64,000 nt of DNA from Synechococcus sp. NOUM97013 (lineage in GTDB: Bacteria; Cyanobacteriota; Cyanobacteriia; PCC-6307; Cyanobiaceae), in NCBI RefSeq assembly GCF_014279815.1, contig NZ_CP047941.1, positions 1,426,001-1,490,000 of the forward strand, given 5' to 3'. Below, piece by piece: positions 50,809-59,926 of this stretch (within the stretch, counting starts at the first letter, position 1; each line of letters begins with the position of its first letter). The translations under genes and the position numbers were made by a program. Below the pieces are notes generated by a model. It saw nothing but the letters and a program-made list of their open reading frames with translations, had not been told where the DNA came from and made no database searches.

Positions 50809-51537
50809 ATGCCCTCCCTTGATTTCGATGGCGAGTACGGACGCACCTACCGCAAGAGCATTCAGGACTCGATCCCCGGCCACAACGTTCTGCACGAGAT
50901 CGCCAGAGCTGCGATCCAGGCCACAGCCAGCGATGCCCAGCGGGTGCTGGTGGTGGGTCCAGGCCCGGGCGATGAGCTTCCCCCCCTTCTCAACGCCTGC
51001 GCTGACGCTGCAGTGACGGTTCTCGAGCCCAGTGAGCTGATGCTGGAGCAATGCCGCAAAACCGTTGCCGATCACCCCGGCAGCAGCCGCTGCCGCTTGC
51101 TGCTCTCCTCCCTGGATGAGGCGCTCAAAAGCGAACTGAAAGGCGCCCACTTTGATCTGGTGGTGTGCCACAACGTGCTTCACCTGATGCCAAGCGAAGA
51201 GCAGAACGCGATGTTGCATGAACTGACGCAATGCACAGCGGATGGCGGGGTGCTGTTGCTGAGTTCTTACAGCGAAGCGGAGGACGACGAGAGTCAACGT
51301 GAGGTGTTCAATGTGGCCTGGCAACGACTACTCGACCGGGGCGTACCCGAAGAGACGCTTGCAAAGATCAAGGACAGTCGCAACACCGTGGTGTTTTCCT
51401 TGGATACCAGTCGGCTCGTTGCTGGGCTGAAGCAAGCCGGTTGGCGTGCACCTGTGCAGCTTTATCAGGGATTGTTCATCCGCCTCTGGCTGTGCCGAGC
51501 CGGCAATCAGGCTGAAGCGGCTTCACCAGAGACATAA
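50809..51537 (+). CDS. Class I SAM-dependent methyltransferase
   Basis: A 242-aa enzyme. Motif I is VLVVGPGPGDELPPLL (about residues 46-61), the post-I acidic residue is VTVLEPSELMLEQC, and FDLVVCHNVLHLMPSEEQNA is motif IV. The substrate cannot be told from sequence. The ATG at 50809 was chosen because the stretch before it has no family-like character. It overlaps the converging dehydrogenase gene by 31 bp. Confidence 0.82.
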   Translation: MPSLDFDGEYGRTYRKSIQDSIPGHNVLHEIARAAIQATASDAQRVLVVGPGPGDELPPLLNACADAAVTVLEPSELMLEQCRKTVADHPGSSRCRLLLSSLDEALKSELKGAHFDLVVCHNVLHLMPSEEQNAMLHELTQCTADGGVLLLSSYSEAEDDESQREVFNVAWQRLLDRGVPEETLAKIKDSRNTVVFSLDTSRLVAGLKQAGWRAPVQLYQGLFIRLWLCRAGNQAEAASPET

Positions 51538-52469
51538 GCCTGCAACTGTCCCACCAGGGTCTGCACTAAACGGCTGCGGGCCTGACGGGAACTCCAGCCC
51601 ATGTGGGGGCTGATCCACAGATTGGGGGTGTCCAGCAAGCCCTGCAGTTCAAGGCCGGGAGGTTCCACCGGCAGCACATCGAGAGCGGCACCAGCGATCT
51701 GGCCGCTGCGCAGGGCCACGCAGAGATCGTCGCAATTCACCAGCCCGCCGCGGGCCATGTTCACCAGCCGGGCGGTTGGCTTCATCCAACTGAGCCGCTG
51801 GGCATTGATCAGGTTCTGGGTCTGCGGCGTCAGCGGCGCATGCAGGCTGAGCACGTCGGCCTGACGCAGAGCTGCTTCCAGCTCGGCATCGCTGCTGCGG
51901 CTGGTGAGGCCGATGCACTGCATCCCGAAGGCCTCGCCGATGGCCAGCACACCACGACCGATGTCACCGGCACCGAGCACCACCAGGGTCTGACCCTCCA
52001 GTTCATCGAACTCCGGTTCGATCACCGAAAACACCGGGCTGCGCTGCCAGACACCCTGGCTCACATCCCGCCGCCGCTGATCCATGGCGCAGCAGAGCTC
52101 GAGGATCAACGCCCAGGTGATCTGCACCACCGAGGCGCGGCTGTAGCGGCCGGCGTTGTGCACGCGGATGCCCAGCTCCTGGCAGGCGGCATGGTCGATC
52201 TGATCGGTGCCAGTGGCGGCCACGCAGATCAGGCGCAGCTTCGGGAGCTGACGCAACAGCTCCCCATCCAGAGGGATCTTGTTCGTGATGGCTACTTCGG
52301 CGTCGCGCAACCGCTCCAAACGCTCGTCGTTGGCGGTGGATGGCCAGGCCGTCAGCTCACACCATTGCTCGATCGGTGCCAGATCCACGGGCCCGAGGCT
52401 GAGGGCATCCAGAAAGACGGCGCGGGGGAGCTGCCTTCCAACTGCTGTCTGCTGTGCATCCCCCGTCAT
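51507..52469 (-). CDS. D-isomer-specific 2-hydroxyacid dehydrogenase
   Basis: A 320-aa NAD(P)-dependent enzyme. The nucleotide motif VLGAGDIGRGVLAIGEAFGM lies near residue 155; the catalytic Arg is in VNMARGGLVNCDDLC region and the His in LWISPHMGWSSRQARSR. The nearest roles are glycerate dehydrogenase (hydroxypyruvate reductase) or a related 2-ketoacid reductase. The ATG at 52469 (MTGDAQQTAVGRQL) was chosen; an upstream frame start at 52580 would overlap the next gene. Confidence 0.85.
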   Translation of the reverse strand: MTGDAQQTAVGRQLPRAVFLDALSLGPVDLAPIEQWCELTAWPSTANDERLERLRDAEVAITNKIPLDGELLRQLPKLRLICVAATGTDQIDHAACQELGIRVHNAGRYSRASVVQITWALILELCCAMDQRRRDVSQGVWQRSPVFSVIEPEFDELEGQTLVVLGAGDIGRGVLAIGEAFGMQCIGLTSRSSDAELEAALRQADVLSLHAPLTPQTQNLINAQRLSWMKPTARLVNMARGGLVNCDDLCVALRSGQIAGAALDVLPVEPPGLELQGLLDTPNLWISPHMGWSSRQARSRLVQTLVGQLQAYVSGEAASA

Positions 52470-52519
52470 CGGTCTGTGATCGCTTTCATTGAGTTTGGGG
52501 GTAATGGCCCCCCTAAAGC

Positions 52520-52825
52520 TCAATCCAATTCGCAGTCTTCCACCTTCTGTCGAATCGCTCGCAGCAGCTCTCGAATCCATTCCTCATTGGATGAGAACCC
52601 ACCGCTATGACGTTCACGCCGTGCCTCAAAGAACAAACAACAGCGCAGCTCGGTGAGCGTGGTTGGCGTTCCGCTATTCGCCAGATCGGCGCATGGGGTA
52701 AAGCCGCCCATCACCTCGTAACCGTTGATGGTGTGGGCGAAGCGTTCCCATCCCCAAAGCTCTGCCTCCGGATCAGGGATGCGCTCCAGCAGCAACTGCT
52801 CATTGGGAATCAAGTGCAGTGGCAT
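52520..52825 (-). CDS. Conserved hypothetical protein
   Basis: A 101-aa soluble protein (MPLHLIPNEQLLLERIPDPE, then LWGWERFAHTINGYEVMGGF). Charged and helical C-terminus. No family recognised. The ATG at 52825 was preferred over an in-frame start at 52873. It lies just upstream, on the other strand, of the nuclease-helicase operon, whose promoter must be in 52826-52975. Confidence 0.6.
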   Translation of the reverse strand: MPLHLIPNEQLLLERIPDPEAELWGWERFAHTINGYEVMGGFTPCADLANSGTPTTLTELRCCLFFEARRERHSGGFSSNEEWIRELLRAIRQKVEDCELD

Positions 52826-52975
52826 GCCCAATCCAGGGGAAATGACCTGAGCTTCGGTGGCACGGGCAAACAAGACATCCCTCGAATGAGGGAGACATCA
52901 CCCCCAACACCCCACTCGTTTGGGTGATGCGAATTCCAAACAACCGACAAAGAATGAACAGACCAAAATGCAGCC

Positions 52976-55900
52976 ATGCCCACGCGCCTGATCACACCCA
53001 GCCAGCTGTCGCTGTTCAGCATCAGCCCCGTGATTGGTGCCTGGTGGGAGGAGCTGCAGGCGCAGAAGCTGTTTGAAGGCAGCAAGCCAGCGGTGAGTGA
53101 GCTCGATCAGCAGCTGTTTGCCGATGGCCTGCGCCACGAGCAGGTGCTGCTCACCAAGTTGGAAAAAGCAGGCCACAGCATTGCCCGGCTGCCCGGCAAA
53201 CAAACCGACGCCGACTACGCCGCCACCCGTGAAGCGATGGCCCAAGGAGTGGAGTTCATCCACCAGGCCTCGCTCTGCAACGACGAAATGCGCGGCAGTG
53301 CCGACCTGCTCAAGCGCATTGATCGCCCCTCGTTGCTGGGGGAGTGGAGCTACATCCCGATCGAGTGCAAGCTCGCCAGCAAGCCGAAAACCACCTTCCT
53401 GGTGCAGGCCTCGGCCTACTGCGAACTGCTCACCCCAATGCTGGGGCATCTCCCCGATCAGTTCGAGCTCTACCTGGGCGGCGGCAAGTTTCAGCCCTAT
53501 GGCACCGATCAGTTCTGGGCTTGGTACCAATTACTGAGGCAGCGCTACCGCCGGTTCCGCGAAGGCTTCGATCCAGCGGTAATTCCTGAGGATGCACCGG
53601 GAGATCACGGCAGCTGGTCGACATTCATCGAGCAACGGCTCGAGGAGGCCCGCGATCTGATGCTGGTGGCGGGCATGCGCCAGAGCCAGCGCCAGAAGCT
53701 GCGCGCTTCTGGCATCAGCACGATGGAAGATCTCGCCGCTGTTCCGGCTGGCACCGCCATCGCGGGCCTGACTGGAGAAGCCCTGCATGAGCTGCGCCAG
53801 CAGGCCGAACTCCAGCTGCAGCCATTGGATGCTGATGGCCGACCGGCCTATCGCCTGCGGCCTATCGAATCAGGCAAAGGCCTGGCGGCTCTGCCGGCGG
53901 CTGATGCCGGAGACATCTGGTTCGACATGGAAGGCATCCATGACCCGGTGGGCGGCAGCAAACTCGAATACCTCTTCGGCGCCTGCTACCGCAACACCCC
54001 AGAGGGGGAACCGTTGTTCAAAGCGTTCTGGGCCCACAGCGAAGCGGAGGAAAAACGCGCCTTCGAGGGATGGGTGGATTGGGTGGAAGAGCGGCGCCGG
54101 CAGTTCCCAGGCCTGCGGATCTATCACTACGCCGCCTACGAGAAAACAGCGATGCGCCGCCTGGCACAGCAGCACGCCACTCGCGAAGCCGAGATCGATG
54201 GGTGGCTGCGCGGCGAACTGCTGGTGGACCTGCTGCCAATCGTGACCAGCTCGATCGTGCTGGGCGAGCCCAGCTACTCGATCAAGAAGGTGGAATACCT
54301 TTATATGGATGCCCGCCAGGCGGGGGTGACCAATGCCGGTGATTCCGTGGTGGCCTACCTGCACTGGCAGAGCTCCGGTGAACCCGCCATCCCAGGCGAT
54401 GCGCCAAATGCCAGCCCGAAGCTGCAGGCGATTGAGGACTACAACCGCGAAGACTGCGAGAGCACCGTCTTCCTGCACGACTGGCTGCTCAAGCTCAGGC
54501 GTGAGCAAGGCCTGCCGGAGCAACCGCTGCAGCTCACCACAGACGAAGAGCAGGAAGCGCGGGAGGCCTATCCCCTCGAACTGCTCAGCCAAAGGCTGCT
54601 TGATGAACTCCCCGACCCACTCACGGACCCTGATGCAATCGGGCCACGGGGCCTGAGCTGGCGGGCCCAACAACTGCTAGCCCAGTTGCTGCCCTTCCAT
54701 CATCGCGAAGCCAAGGTGGGCTGGTGGGCCTACTTCGATCGGAGGAACAAAGCGCAGCTCAGCCCCGATGCACTGATCGATGACGGCGAAGCCATTGCCG
54801 CTGCTGAGTGGACGGGGGTGGAGGAACGCCCCAGCGCCCGCACCGGCGCCGACATCCACCACTTCCGTTTTGATCCCAGCCAGCCGCTGAAGCTGCATGG
54901 CGGCGAAGGCGACAAGCGCCTGCAACTGGAGCTACCCGATACGGGCCTGAAGCTGGATGTGGATGCACTTGATGCCGAGCAGGGGCGGGTGAGCCTGAAG
55001 CTGCCCTGGAGCAAACGCGATCAACGCATAGCCAATGGTGACGGCGACGGCATCCCCAAGGGCCCCACCAGCCTGATCAAGGTGCCGGCCGACATCAGCA
55101 AATCGATCAGAGCAAGCCTGGAAGAACAGGCTGAAGCCTGGATCGATCGCAACCAACGGCTCCCAGCTGCGATCCAGCAACTGCTGGAACGCCAACCGCT
55201 GCCCGCACTCAAAGCGCTCAACGACGAACTCAAGGGCGATGCCAACCGGGTGAGTGCACTGATAACGGACTTTCTCGCCAGCCACAGCGGCATCACCCTG
55301 GCCTTGCAGGGGCCACCGGGGACGGGTAAATCCACCGTCACTAGCCAGGTGATCGCGCAGCTGGCCCAGCATGGAAAGCGGATTGCGATCAGCTCCAACA
55401 GCCACGCCGCCATCAACAACCTGCTCAAAAAAGCCAAACGCACCTGCGCGGACGCTGGGGTGAGCGGCCAGGTGGTGAAGTGCAGCAACTCCAAAGAAGA
55501 GGCGATGGCCGATGCAGGCATCGCTGTGATGAAGCCAGGCCAGTTAGATGAGAGCTCAGCTGTGGTGGGCGGCACCACCTGGATGTTCTGCAGGGAAGAG
55601 CTCGCTGATCAATTCGATCTGCTGGTGGTGGATGAAGCCGGGCAGATGTCGCTCGCCAATCTGCTGGTGATGGCGCGCTGCGCCCGCTCAATCCTCGTGG
55701 TGGGCGATCAACAGCAACTGGCCCAGCCCTCCCAGGCCGATCACCATGGCGACTCGGGGCAGAGCTGCCTGGAGTTTTGGATGCAAGGGGAAGCCGTGGT
55801 GCCCGACGATCGCGGGGTGTTCCTCCCCACCAGCTGGCGGATGGAGCCAAGCCTCACGGCGATGGTGAGCGAGCTCTTCTACGAAAGCCGTCTGCAAGCC

Positions 55901-56449
55901 AACCCAGGGAATTGCACAAACTGCATCACCTGGCGCACGGCCTGCCAGGGCAGTGATGGCTCGCTATACCCAGGTCAAGGACTGGTGTTTGAAGCGGTGG
56001 AGCACAGCGGCAGAAGCGTGCATGCCCCAGAGGAGATCGATCGAATTGAGCAGCTGGTGGATGCACTGCTGGGCAGCCGTTACGCCATTTCCCGCGGCAA
56101 CCGCACAGAAGAAGGCGTGCTTGATGCCAACACCATCCTGGTGACAGCGCCATACAACTTGCAGGTGAACCGTCTGCAGCAACGGCTGCATGGCCGGGCA
56201 CGGGTTGGCACAGTGGACAAGTTTCAAGGGCAGGAGGCCCCGGTTGCGATTCACTCGCTTACAGCGAGCAAAGGTGATGACGCCCCGCGCGGTGTTGGCT
56301 TTCTGCTGGAGCCCAACCGCCTGAATGTGGCGATCAGCCGGGCGCAATGCCTTTCGATCGTGGTGGGCTCGCCCGGCCTGGCCAGCGGCGTTGCCAACAC
56401 GGTGGCGGATGCCGAACAGATCAATCGGTTGTGTGAGGTAATGGGCTGA
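52976..56449 (+). CDS. TM0106-type RecB-like nuclease fused to a DNA2/UPF1-like helicase
   Basis: A 1157-aa protein. Residues about 1-290 are a RecB-like PD-(D/E)xK nuclease region (SYIPIECKLASKPKTTFLVQ holds the catalytic Glu and Lys), 290-540 contain an RNase H-like domain (DIWFDMEGIHDPVGG, YNREDCESTVFLHDWLL), and the C-terminal half is a superfamily 1 helicase: Walker A GPPGTGKSTVTSQ near residue 779, Walker B VVDEAGQMSLANLLV near 883 and terminal LNVAISRAQCLSIVVG. Relatives are found in defence islands. It is the first gene of the operon, with a TGATG overlap into hsdM. Confidence 0.85.
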   Translation: MPTRLITPSQLSLFSISPVIGAWWEELQAQKLFEGSKPAVSELDQQLFADGLRHEQVLLTKLEKAGHSIARLPGKQTDADYAATREAMAQGVEFIHQASLCNDEMRGSADLLKRIDRPSLLGEWSYIPIECKLASKPKTTFLVQASAYCELLTPMLGHLPDQFELYLGGGKFQPYGTDQFWAWYQLLRQRYRRFREGFDPAVIPEDAPGDHGSWSTFIEQRLEEARDLMLVAGMRQSQRQKLRASGISTMEDLAAVPAGTAIAGLTGEALHELRQQAELQLQPLDADGRPAYRLRPIESGKGLAALPAADAGDIWFDMEGIHDPVGGSKLEYLFGACYRNTPEGEPLFKAFWAHSEAEEKRAFEGWVDWVEERRRQFPGLRIYHYAAYEKTAMRRLAQQHATREAEIDGWLRGELLVDLLPIVTSSIVLGEPSYSIKKVEYLYMDARQAGVTNAGDSVVAYLHWQSSGEPAIPGDAPNASPKLQAIEDYNREDCESTVFLHDWLLKLRREQGLPEQPLQLTTDEEQEAREAYPLELLSQRLLDELPDPLTDPDAIGPRGLSWRAQQLLAQLLPFHHREAKVGWWAYFDRRNKAQLSPDALIDDGEAIAAAEWTGVEERPSARTGADIHHFRFDPSQPLKLHGGEGDKRLQLELPDTGLKLDVDALDAEQGRVSLKLPWSKRDQRIANGDGDGIPKGPTSLIKVPADISKSIRASLEEQAEAWIDRNQRLPAAIQQLLERQPLPALKALNDELKGDANRVSALITDFLASHSGITLALQGPPGTGKSTVTSQVIAQLAQHGKRIAISSNSHAAINNLLKKAKRTCADAGVSGQVVKCSNSKEEAMADAGIAVMKPGQLDESSAVVGGTTWMFCREELADQFDLLVVDEAGQMSLANLLVMARCARSILVVGDQQQLAQPSQADHHGDSGQSCLEFWMQGEAVVPDDRGVFLPTSWRMEPSLTAMVSELFYESRLQANPGNCTNCITWRTACQGSDGSLYPGQGLVFEAVEHSGRSVHAPEEIDRIEQLVDALLGSRYAISRGNRTEEGVLDANTILVTAPYNLQVNRLQQRLHGRARVGTVDKFQGQEAPVAIHSLTASKGDDAPRGVGFLLEPNRLNVAISRAQCLSIVVGSPGLASGVANTVADAEQINRLCEVMG

Positions 56450-58296
56450 TGAGTAATTTTGCAATGTCGACTGATATCAACGAGCTGAGCAATGAAGTTA
56501 TTCCGCTAATCCCAGAGGACGGCAGAAGGGTCAGCAACGAAGAAATACAAGATGCGCTCGAAAAAGCAGCTGGCGAGCCGGTTAGCGATATGACTCTGAA
56601 ACAAATAAAAGCTCGGATCATTGAGCTGGGGATAGCAGAAGCAGCGAAAGGGCCAGGGGGTGGACTCAAAGCAATTGGGGTCGAAACCCCATCCAAGACA
56701 AGCAGCAAAAAGGCAGAGAAAAAGATGGCCACAGCCAAGAGCACCAACTCGGACAAATCACTGGAATCATGGATTTGGGACGCCGCTTGCTCAATCCGTG
56801 GTGCAAAAGATGCGCCGAAATACAAGGACTACATCCTCCCGCTCGTTTTCACAAAGCGGCTCTGCGATGTTTTCGACGACGAACTTGACCGAATCGCGGA
56901 CGAAGTCGGCTCCCGCAAGAAAGCCTTCACCCTGGTCGACGCCGACCCAAAACTCGTCCGCTTCTACCTCCCCTTGAGGCCAGAAGATCCTAATCAGCCG
57001 GTTTGGTCATGCATTCGCAAACTCACTGAACAGATCGGTGAAGGCGTCACATCGCACATGCGAGCAATTGCTAGCTCTAATCCACTGCTCAAGGGCATCA
57101 TCGATCGAATTGACTTCAATGCCACAACCCATGGCCAACGCGACCTAGATGACGATCGCCTCTCCAATCTCATCGAGGCGATCAGCACTAAACGACTCGG
57201 CCTAAAAGACGTCGAGGCCGACATTATCGGCAAGAGTTACGAATACCTCATACGCAAGTTCGCTGAGGGTGGCGGCCAAAGCGCCGGCGAGTTTTACACC
57301 CCTGGGGAGGTCGGGGAAATCATGGCTCGCGTTCTCCTGCCCGAGCCTGGAATGGAGATCTACGACCCAACATGCGGATCTGGCAGCCTCATTATCAAAT
57401 GCGAACTCGCCATGCAGGAGCTTCAAAAAGCCACTGGTGTAAACAACTATGCACCGCTGAAACTCTTCGGCCAGGAGTACGTCCCTGAAACCTGGGCCAT
57501 GGCCAACATGAACATGATCATCCATGACATGGAAGGCCAGATCGAGATCGGCGACACCTTTAAGAACCCCAAGTTCCGAGCCGAGAAGAGCGGCAAACTC
57601 CGCACCTTCGATCGTGTCGTCGCCAATCCCATGTGGAACCAGGACTGGTTCACTGAAACCGACTATGACGCCGACGAACTCAGCCGGTTCCCAGCAGGCG
57701 CGGGCTTCCCCGGCAAATCCTCCGCCGACTGGGGCTGGATCCAGCACATGCTCGCCAGCCTCGATGAGCAGGGCCGGGCCGCCGTCGTCCTCGACACCGG
57801 GGCCGCCTCACGCGGCTCGGGCAATGCCGGCACCAACAAGGAAAAAACAGTCCGCCAGTGGTTCGTCGACCACGACCTCATTGAGAGTGTTCTTTACCTA
57901 CCAGAGAACCTCTTTTACAACACCCCCGCCCCTGGCATCGTCCTCTTCCTCAATAGGGATAAGCCCAAGAACAGGCAGGGGCAGATTTTCCTGGTCAACG
58001 CCAGCCAGATCTTCGAGAAGGGCGACCCCAAGAACTACATCCCTGAGGCAGGCATCAATCGCATCACAGCCACCCTCATCGAGTGGAAGGAAGAGGAAAA
58101 ACTCAGCCGCATCGTCGACCTCGAAGAGCTCAAGACAAACGACTACAACATCTCCCCAAGCCGCTACATCCACACAGGCGACGCCGAAACCTACCGGCCA
58201 ATCGGGGAAATCGTCGCTGAGCTCGAGGCTATCGAGGCGGAAGCCAAGGAAACCGACAAAGCCTTGCGGGAGATTCTGGAGCAGATCGGGATATGA
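56449..58296 (+). CDS. hsdM: Type I restriction-modification methyltransferase subunit
   Basis: A 615-aa adenine methyltransferase. The core has SLESWIWDAACSIRGAKDAP, then FYTPGEVGEIMARVLLPEPG, the SAM motif DPTCGSGSLIIKCELAM (about residues 305-320) and the catalytic motif read as VVANPMWNQDWF rather than the classic NPPY/F. Residues 1-90 form an extra N-terminal domain (VSNEEIQDALEKAAGEPVSD and KQIKARIIELGIAEAAKGPG) resembling a winged helix, joined by a Lys-rich linker. With HsdS it methylates the host site. Confidence 0.9.
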   Translation: MSNFAMSTDINELSNEVIPLIPEDGRRVSNEEIQDALEKAAGEPVSDMTLKQIKARIIELGIAEAAKGPGGGLKAIGVETPSKTSSKKAEKKMATAKSTNSDKSLESWIWDAACSIRGAKDAPKYKDYILPLVFTKRLCDVFDDELDRIADEVGSRKKAFTLVDADPKLVRFYLPLRPEDPNQPVWSCIRKLTEQIGEGVTSHMRAIASSNPLLKGIIDRIDFNATTHGQRDLDDDRLSNLIEAISTKRLGLKDVEADIIGKSYEYLIRKFAEGGGQSAGEFYTPGEVGEIMARVLLPEPGMEIYDPTCGSGSLIIKCELAMQELQKATGVNNYAPLKLFGQEYVPETWAMANMNMIIHDMEGQIEIGDTFKNPKFRAEKSGKLRTFDRVVANPMWNQDWFTETDYDADELSRFPAGAGFPGKSSADWGWIQHMLASLDEQGRAAVVLDTGAASRGSGNAGTNKEKTVRQWFVDHDLIESVLYLPENLFYNTPAPGIVLFLNRDKPKNRQGQIFLVNASQIFEKGDPKNYIPEAGINRITATLIEWKEEEKLSRIVDLEELKTNDYNISPSRYIHTGDAETYRPIGEIVAELEAIEAEAKETDKALREILEQIGI

Positions 58297-59579
58297 ACGA
58301 ATGGCCAGATTTCCAGCTTCCTGAGGATTGGACCCTCGTTCGGATAGACGAGCTTGCCACTACATTGAAGGCTGGCGGAACTCCTAGTAGAAAGAACAAG
58401 GATTACTTCGGCGGAGAGATCCCTTTCGTCCTGATTGACGATATGACAAGCAGCGGCATCTATTTAAAGTCGACTAAAGAAACTTTGACGCAAGAAGGCC
58501 TGAACTCCTGCAGCGCATGGGTAGTTCCTAAAAACACAGTCCTTTTGTCGATGTATGCGACGATCGGAGCGACGGTGATAACGACGTTTCCGGTCGCCAC
58601 AAATCAGGCAATCCTCGCAATAATCCCTCGAGAGGACTGCGACAGAGAATATCTCTCCTTCTGCTTGCAGGCACACAAGTCGCATTTGGCTCGTCTAAAC
58701 GTCGAATCAACCCAGAAGAATATCAACAAGGGAATCGTCTCCTCATTCTCTATACCAATCCCGCCACTCCCCGAGCAGAAAAAGATCGCGTACATACTTT
58801 CGACTGTGCAGCAAGCGATCGAAGCCCAGGAACGGATCATTCAGACCACCACCGAGCTCAAAAAGGCTCTCATACACAAGCTCTTCACCGAAGGCCTCCG
58901 CAACGAGCCCCAAAAGCAAACCGAAATCGGCCCCGTGCCAGAGAGCTGGGAAGTGGTGGAATTGGGGTCACTGTTAGCTAAACAGCCTCAAAACGGCCTC
59001 TATAAGCCAAAGAAAGACTATGGCGCAGGTACCCAAATTCTTCGAATCGACGACTTCAGCAATGATGGTGATGTCGTTACCCATGCAGGAAACGTCGTCG
59101 CGTTAGCTCGCACCGAGATCGAATCCTACGGATTAGAAATTGGCGATATTGTCATCAACCGAGTGAACAGCCTCTCTCATTTGGGCAAGACAGCCCTGGT
59201 CGGAAAGATCGACGGCGAGATGGTATTTGAATCGAATATGATGCGGTTCTCGGTCGATAAGTTAAAAGTTCAGAATGAATATGTATTCAAGTTCCTTAAC
59301 TCGCCACTGTGCAAGAAACAGATTATCGGGTCTGCAAAGCGGGCGGTTGCGCAGTCAAGCATCAACCAGGGTGACGTCAAATCGATCCTCGTTCCCAAGC
59401 CTTCGCTTGCGGTGCAAGCTGAGATTGTTGCGGCACTAAATGCCACCGAAGCAAGAACGGCCCACGCGTCTGACAAAACCAAGGTCCTCCGAAACCTCTT
59501 CCGCACCCTCCTCCACGAACTGATGACCGCAAAGACCCGCGTTCATGAACTCGAACTTAGCGAGGAGGCCGTCGCATGA
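58293..59579 (+). CDS. hsdS: Type I restriction-modification specificity subunit
   Basis: A 428-aa protein with two target recognition domains. TRD1 starts LPEDWTLVRIDELATTLKAG and ends with a helical spacer (LPEQKKIAYILSTVQQAIEA); TRD2 starts VPESWEVVELGSLLAKQPQN and ends LAVQAEIVAALNATEARTAH. These symmetric halves each recognise half of a bipartite target. TRDs are often exchanged between strains. Overlaps both neighbours by 4 bp (ATGA). Confidence 0.9.
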   Translation: MNEWPDFQLPEDWTLVRIDELATTLKAGGTPSRKNKDYFGGEIPFVLIDDMTSSGIYLKSTKETLTQEGLNSCSAWVVPKNTVLLSMYATIGATVITTFPVATNQAILAIIPREDCDREYLSFCLQAHKSHLARLNVESTQKNINKGIVSSFSIPIPPLPEQKKIAYILSTVQQAIEAQERIIQTTTELKKALIHKLFTEGLRNEPQKQTEIGPVPESWEVVELGSLLAKQPQNGLYKPKKDYGAGTQILRIDDFSNDGDVVTHAGNVVALARTEIESYGLEIGDIVINRVNSLSHLGKTALVGKIDGEMVFESNMMRFSVDKLKVQNEYVFKFLNSPLCKKQIIGSAKRAVAQSSINQGDVKSILVPKPSLAVQAEIVAALNATEARTAHASDKTKVLRNLFRTLLHELMTAKTRVHELELSEEAVA

Positions 59580-59917
59580 GTTTGCTGAACATGAGCGAAA
59601 AACCGGCGTCAAAGAAATTTCTTGGAATCGGCTGCCTCTATGTTCTGAATCTCTCAGACCGAATATTCAGTGTCTTCGCCCAAGAAGCCGCAAGTTTCGA
59701 GATTCAGGCTGACGATTGTACGACTCACGGGACGTCGAAAGAGAAGAAGTTCCGTGCCTTTTTGAACGTCGAATCTAATTACCTTGTTGGGAGTCTGCTC
59801 AACGGATTAATCGGAGAGAATAATCAGGTTCATGGCAAAGTTACTGCATTAACAGACCCCCGTAAGGCAAAAGTAAGTATTAACGATTTAGACGCACACC
59901 TTGTTTCAAAACGATAG
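59576..59917 (+). CDS. Orphan 113-aa protein inside the type I operon
   Basis: A soluble protein (MSLLNMSEKPASKKFLGIGC, then LNLSDRIFSVFAQEAASFEI) with KEKKFRAFLNVESNYLVGSL in the middle. It is translationally coupled to hsdS (ATGA) and ends 9 bp before hsdR. No family recognised and no catalytic motif seen. Its base composition is more AT-rich than hsdR. It may be an accessory, inhibitor or regulator of the restriction complex; this is inference from position only. Confidence 0.6.
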   Translation: MSLLNMSEKPASKKFLGIGCLYVLNLSDRIFSVFAQEAASFEIQADDCTTHGTSKEKKFRAFLNVESNYLVGSLLNGLIGENNQVHGKVTALTDPRKAKVSINDLDAHLVSKR

Positions 59918-59926
59918 AAGTTGACT

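Noticed and set aside
51603-52610. A 335-codon plus-strand frame over the 2-hydroxyacid dehydrogenase
   Set aside because: Antisense shadow of the dehydrogenase, whose NAD-binding and catalytic motifs are intact on the minus strand.
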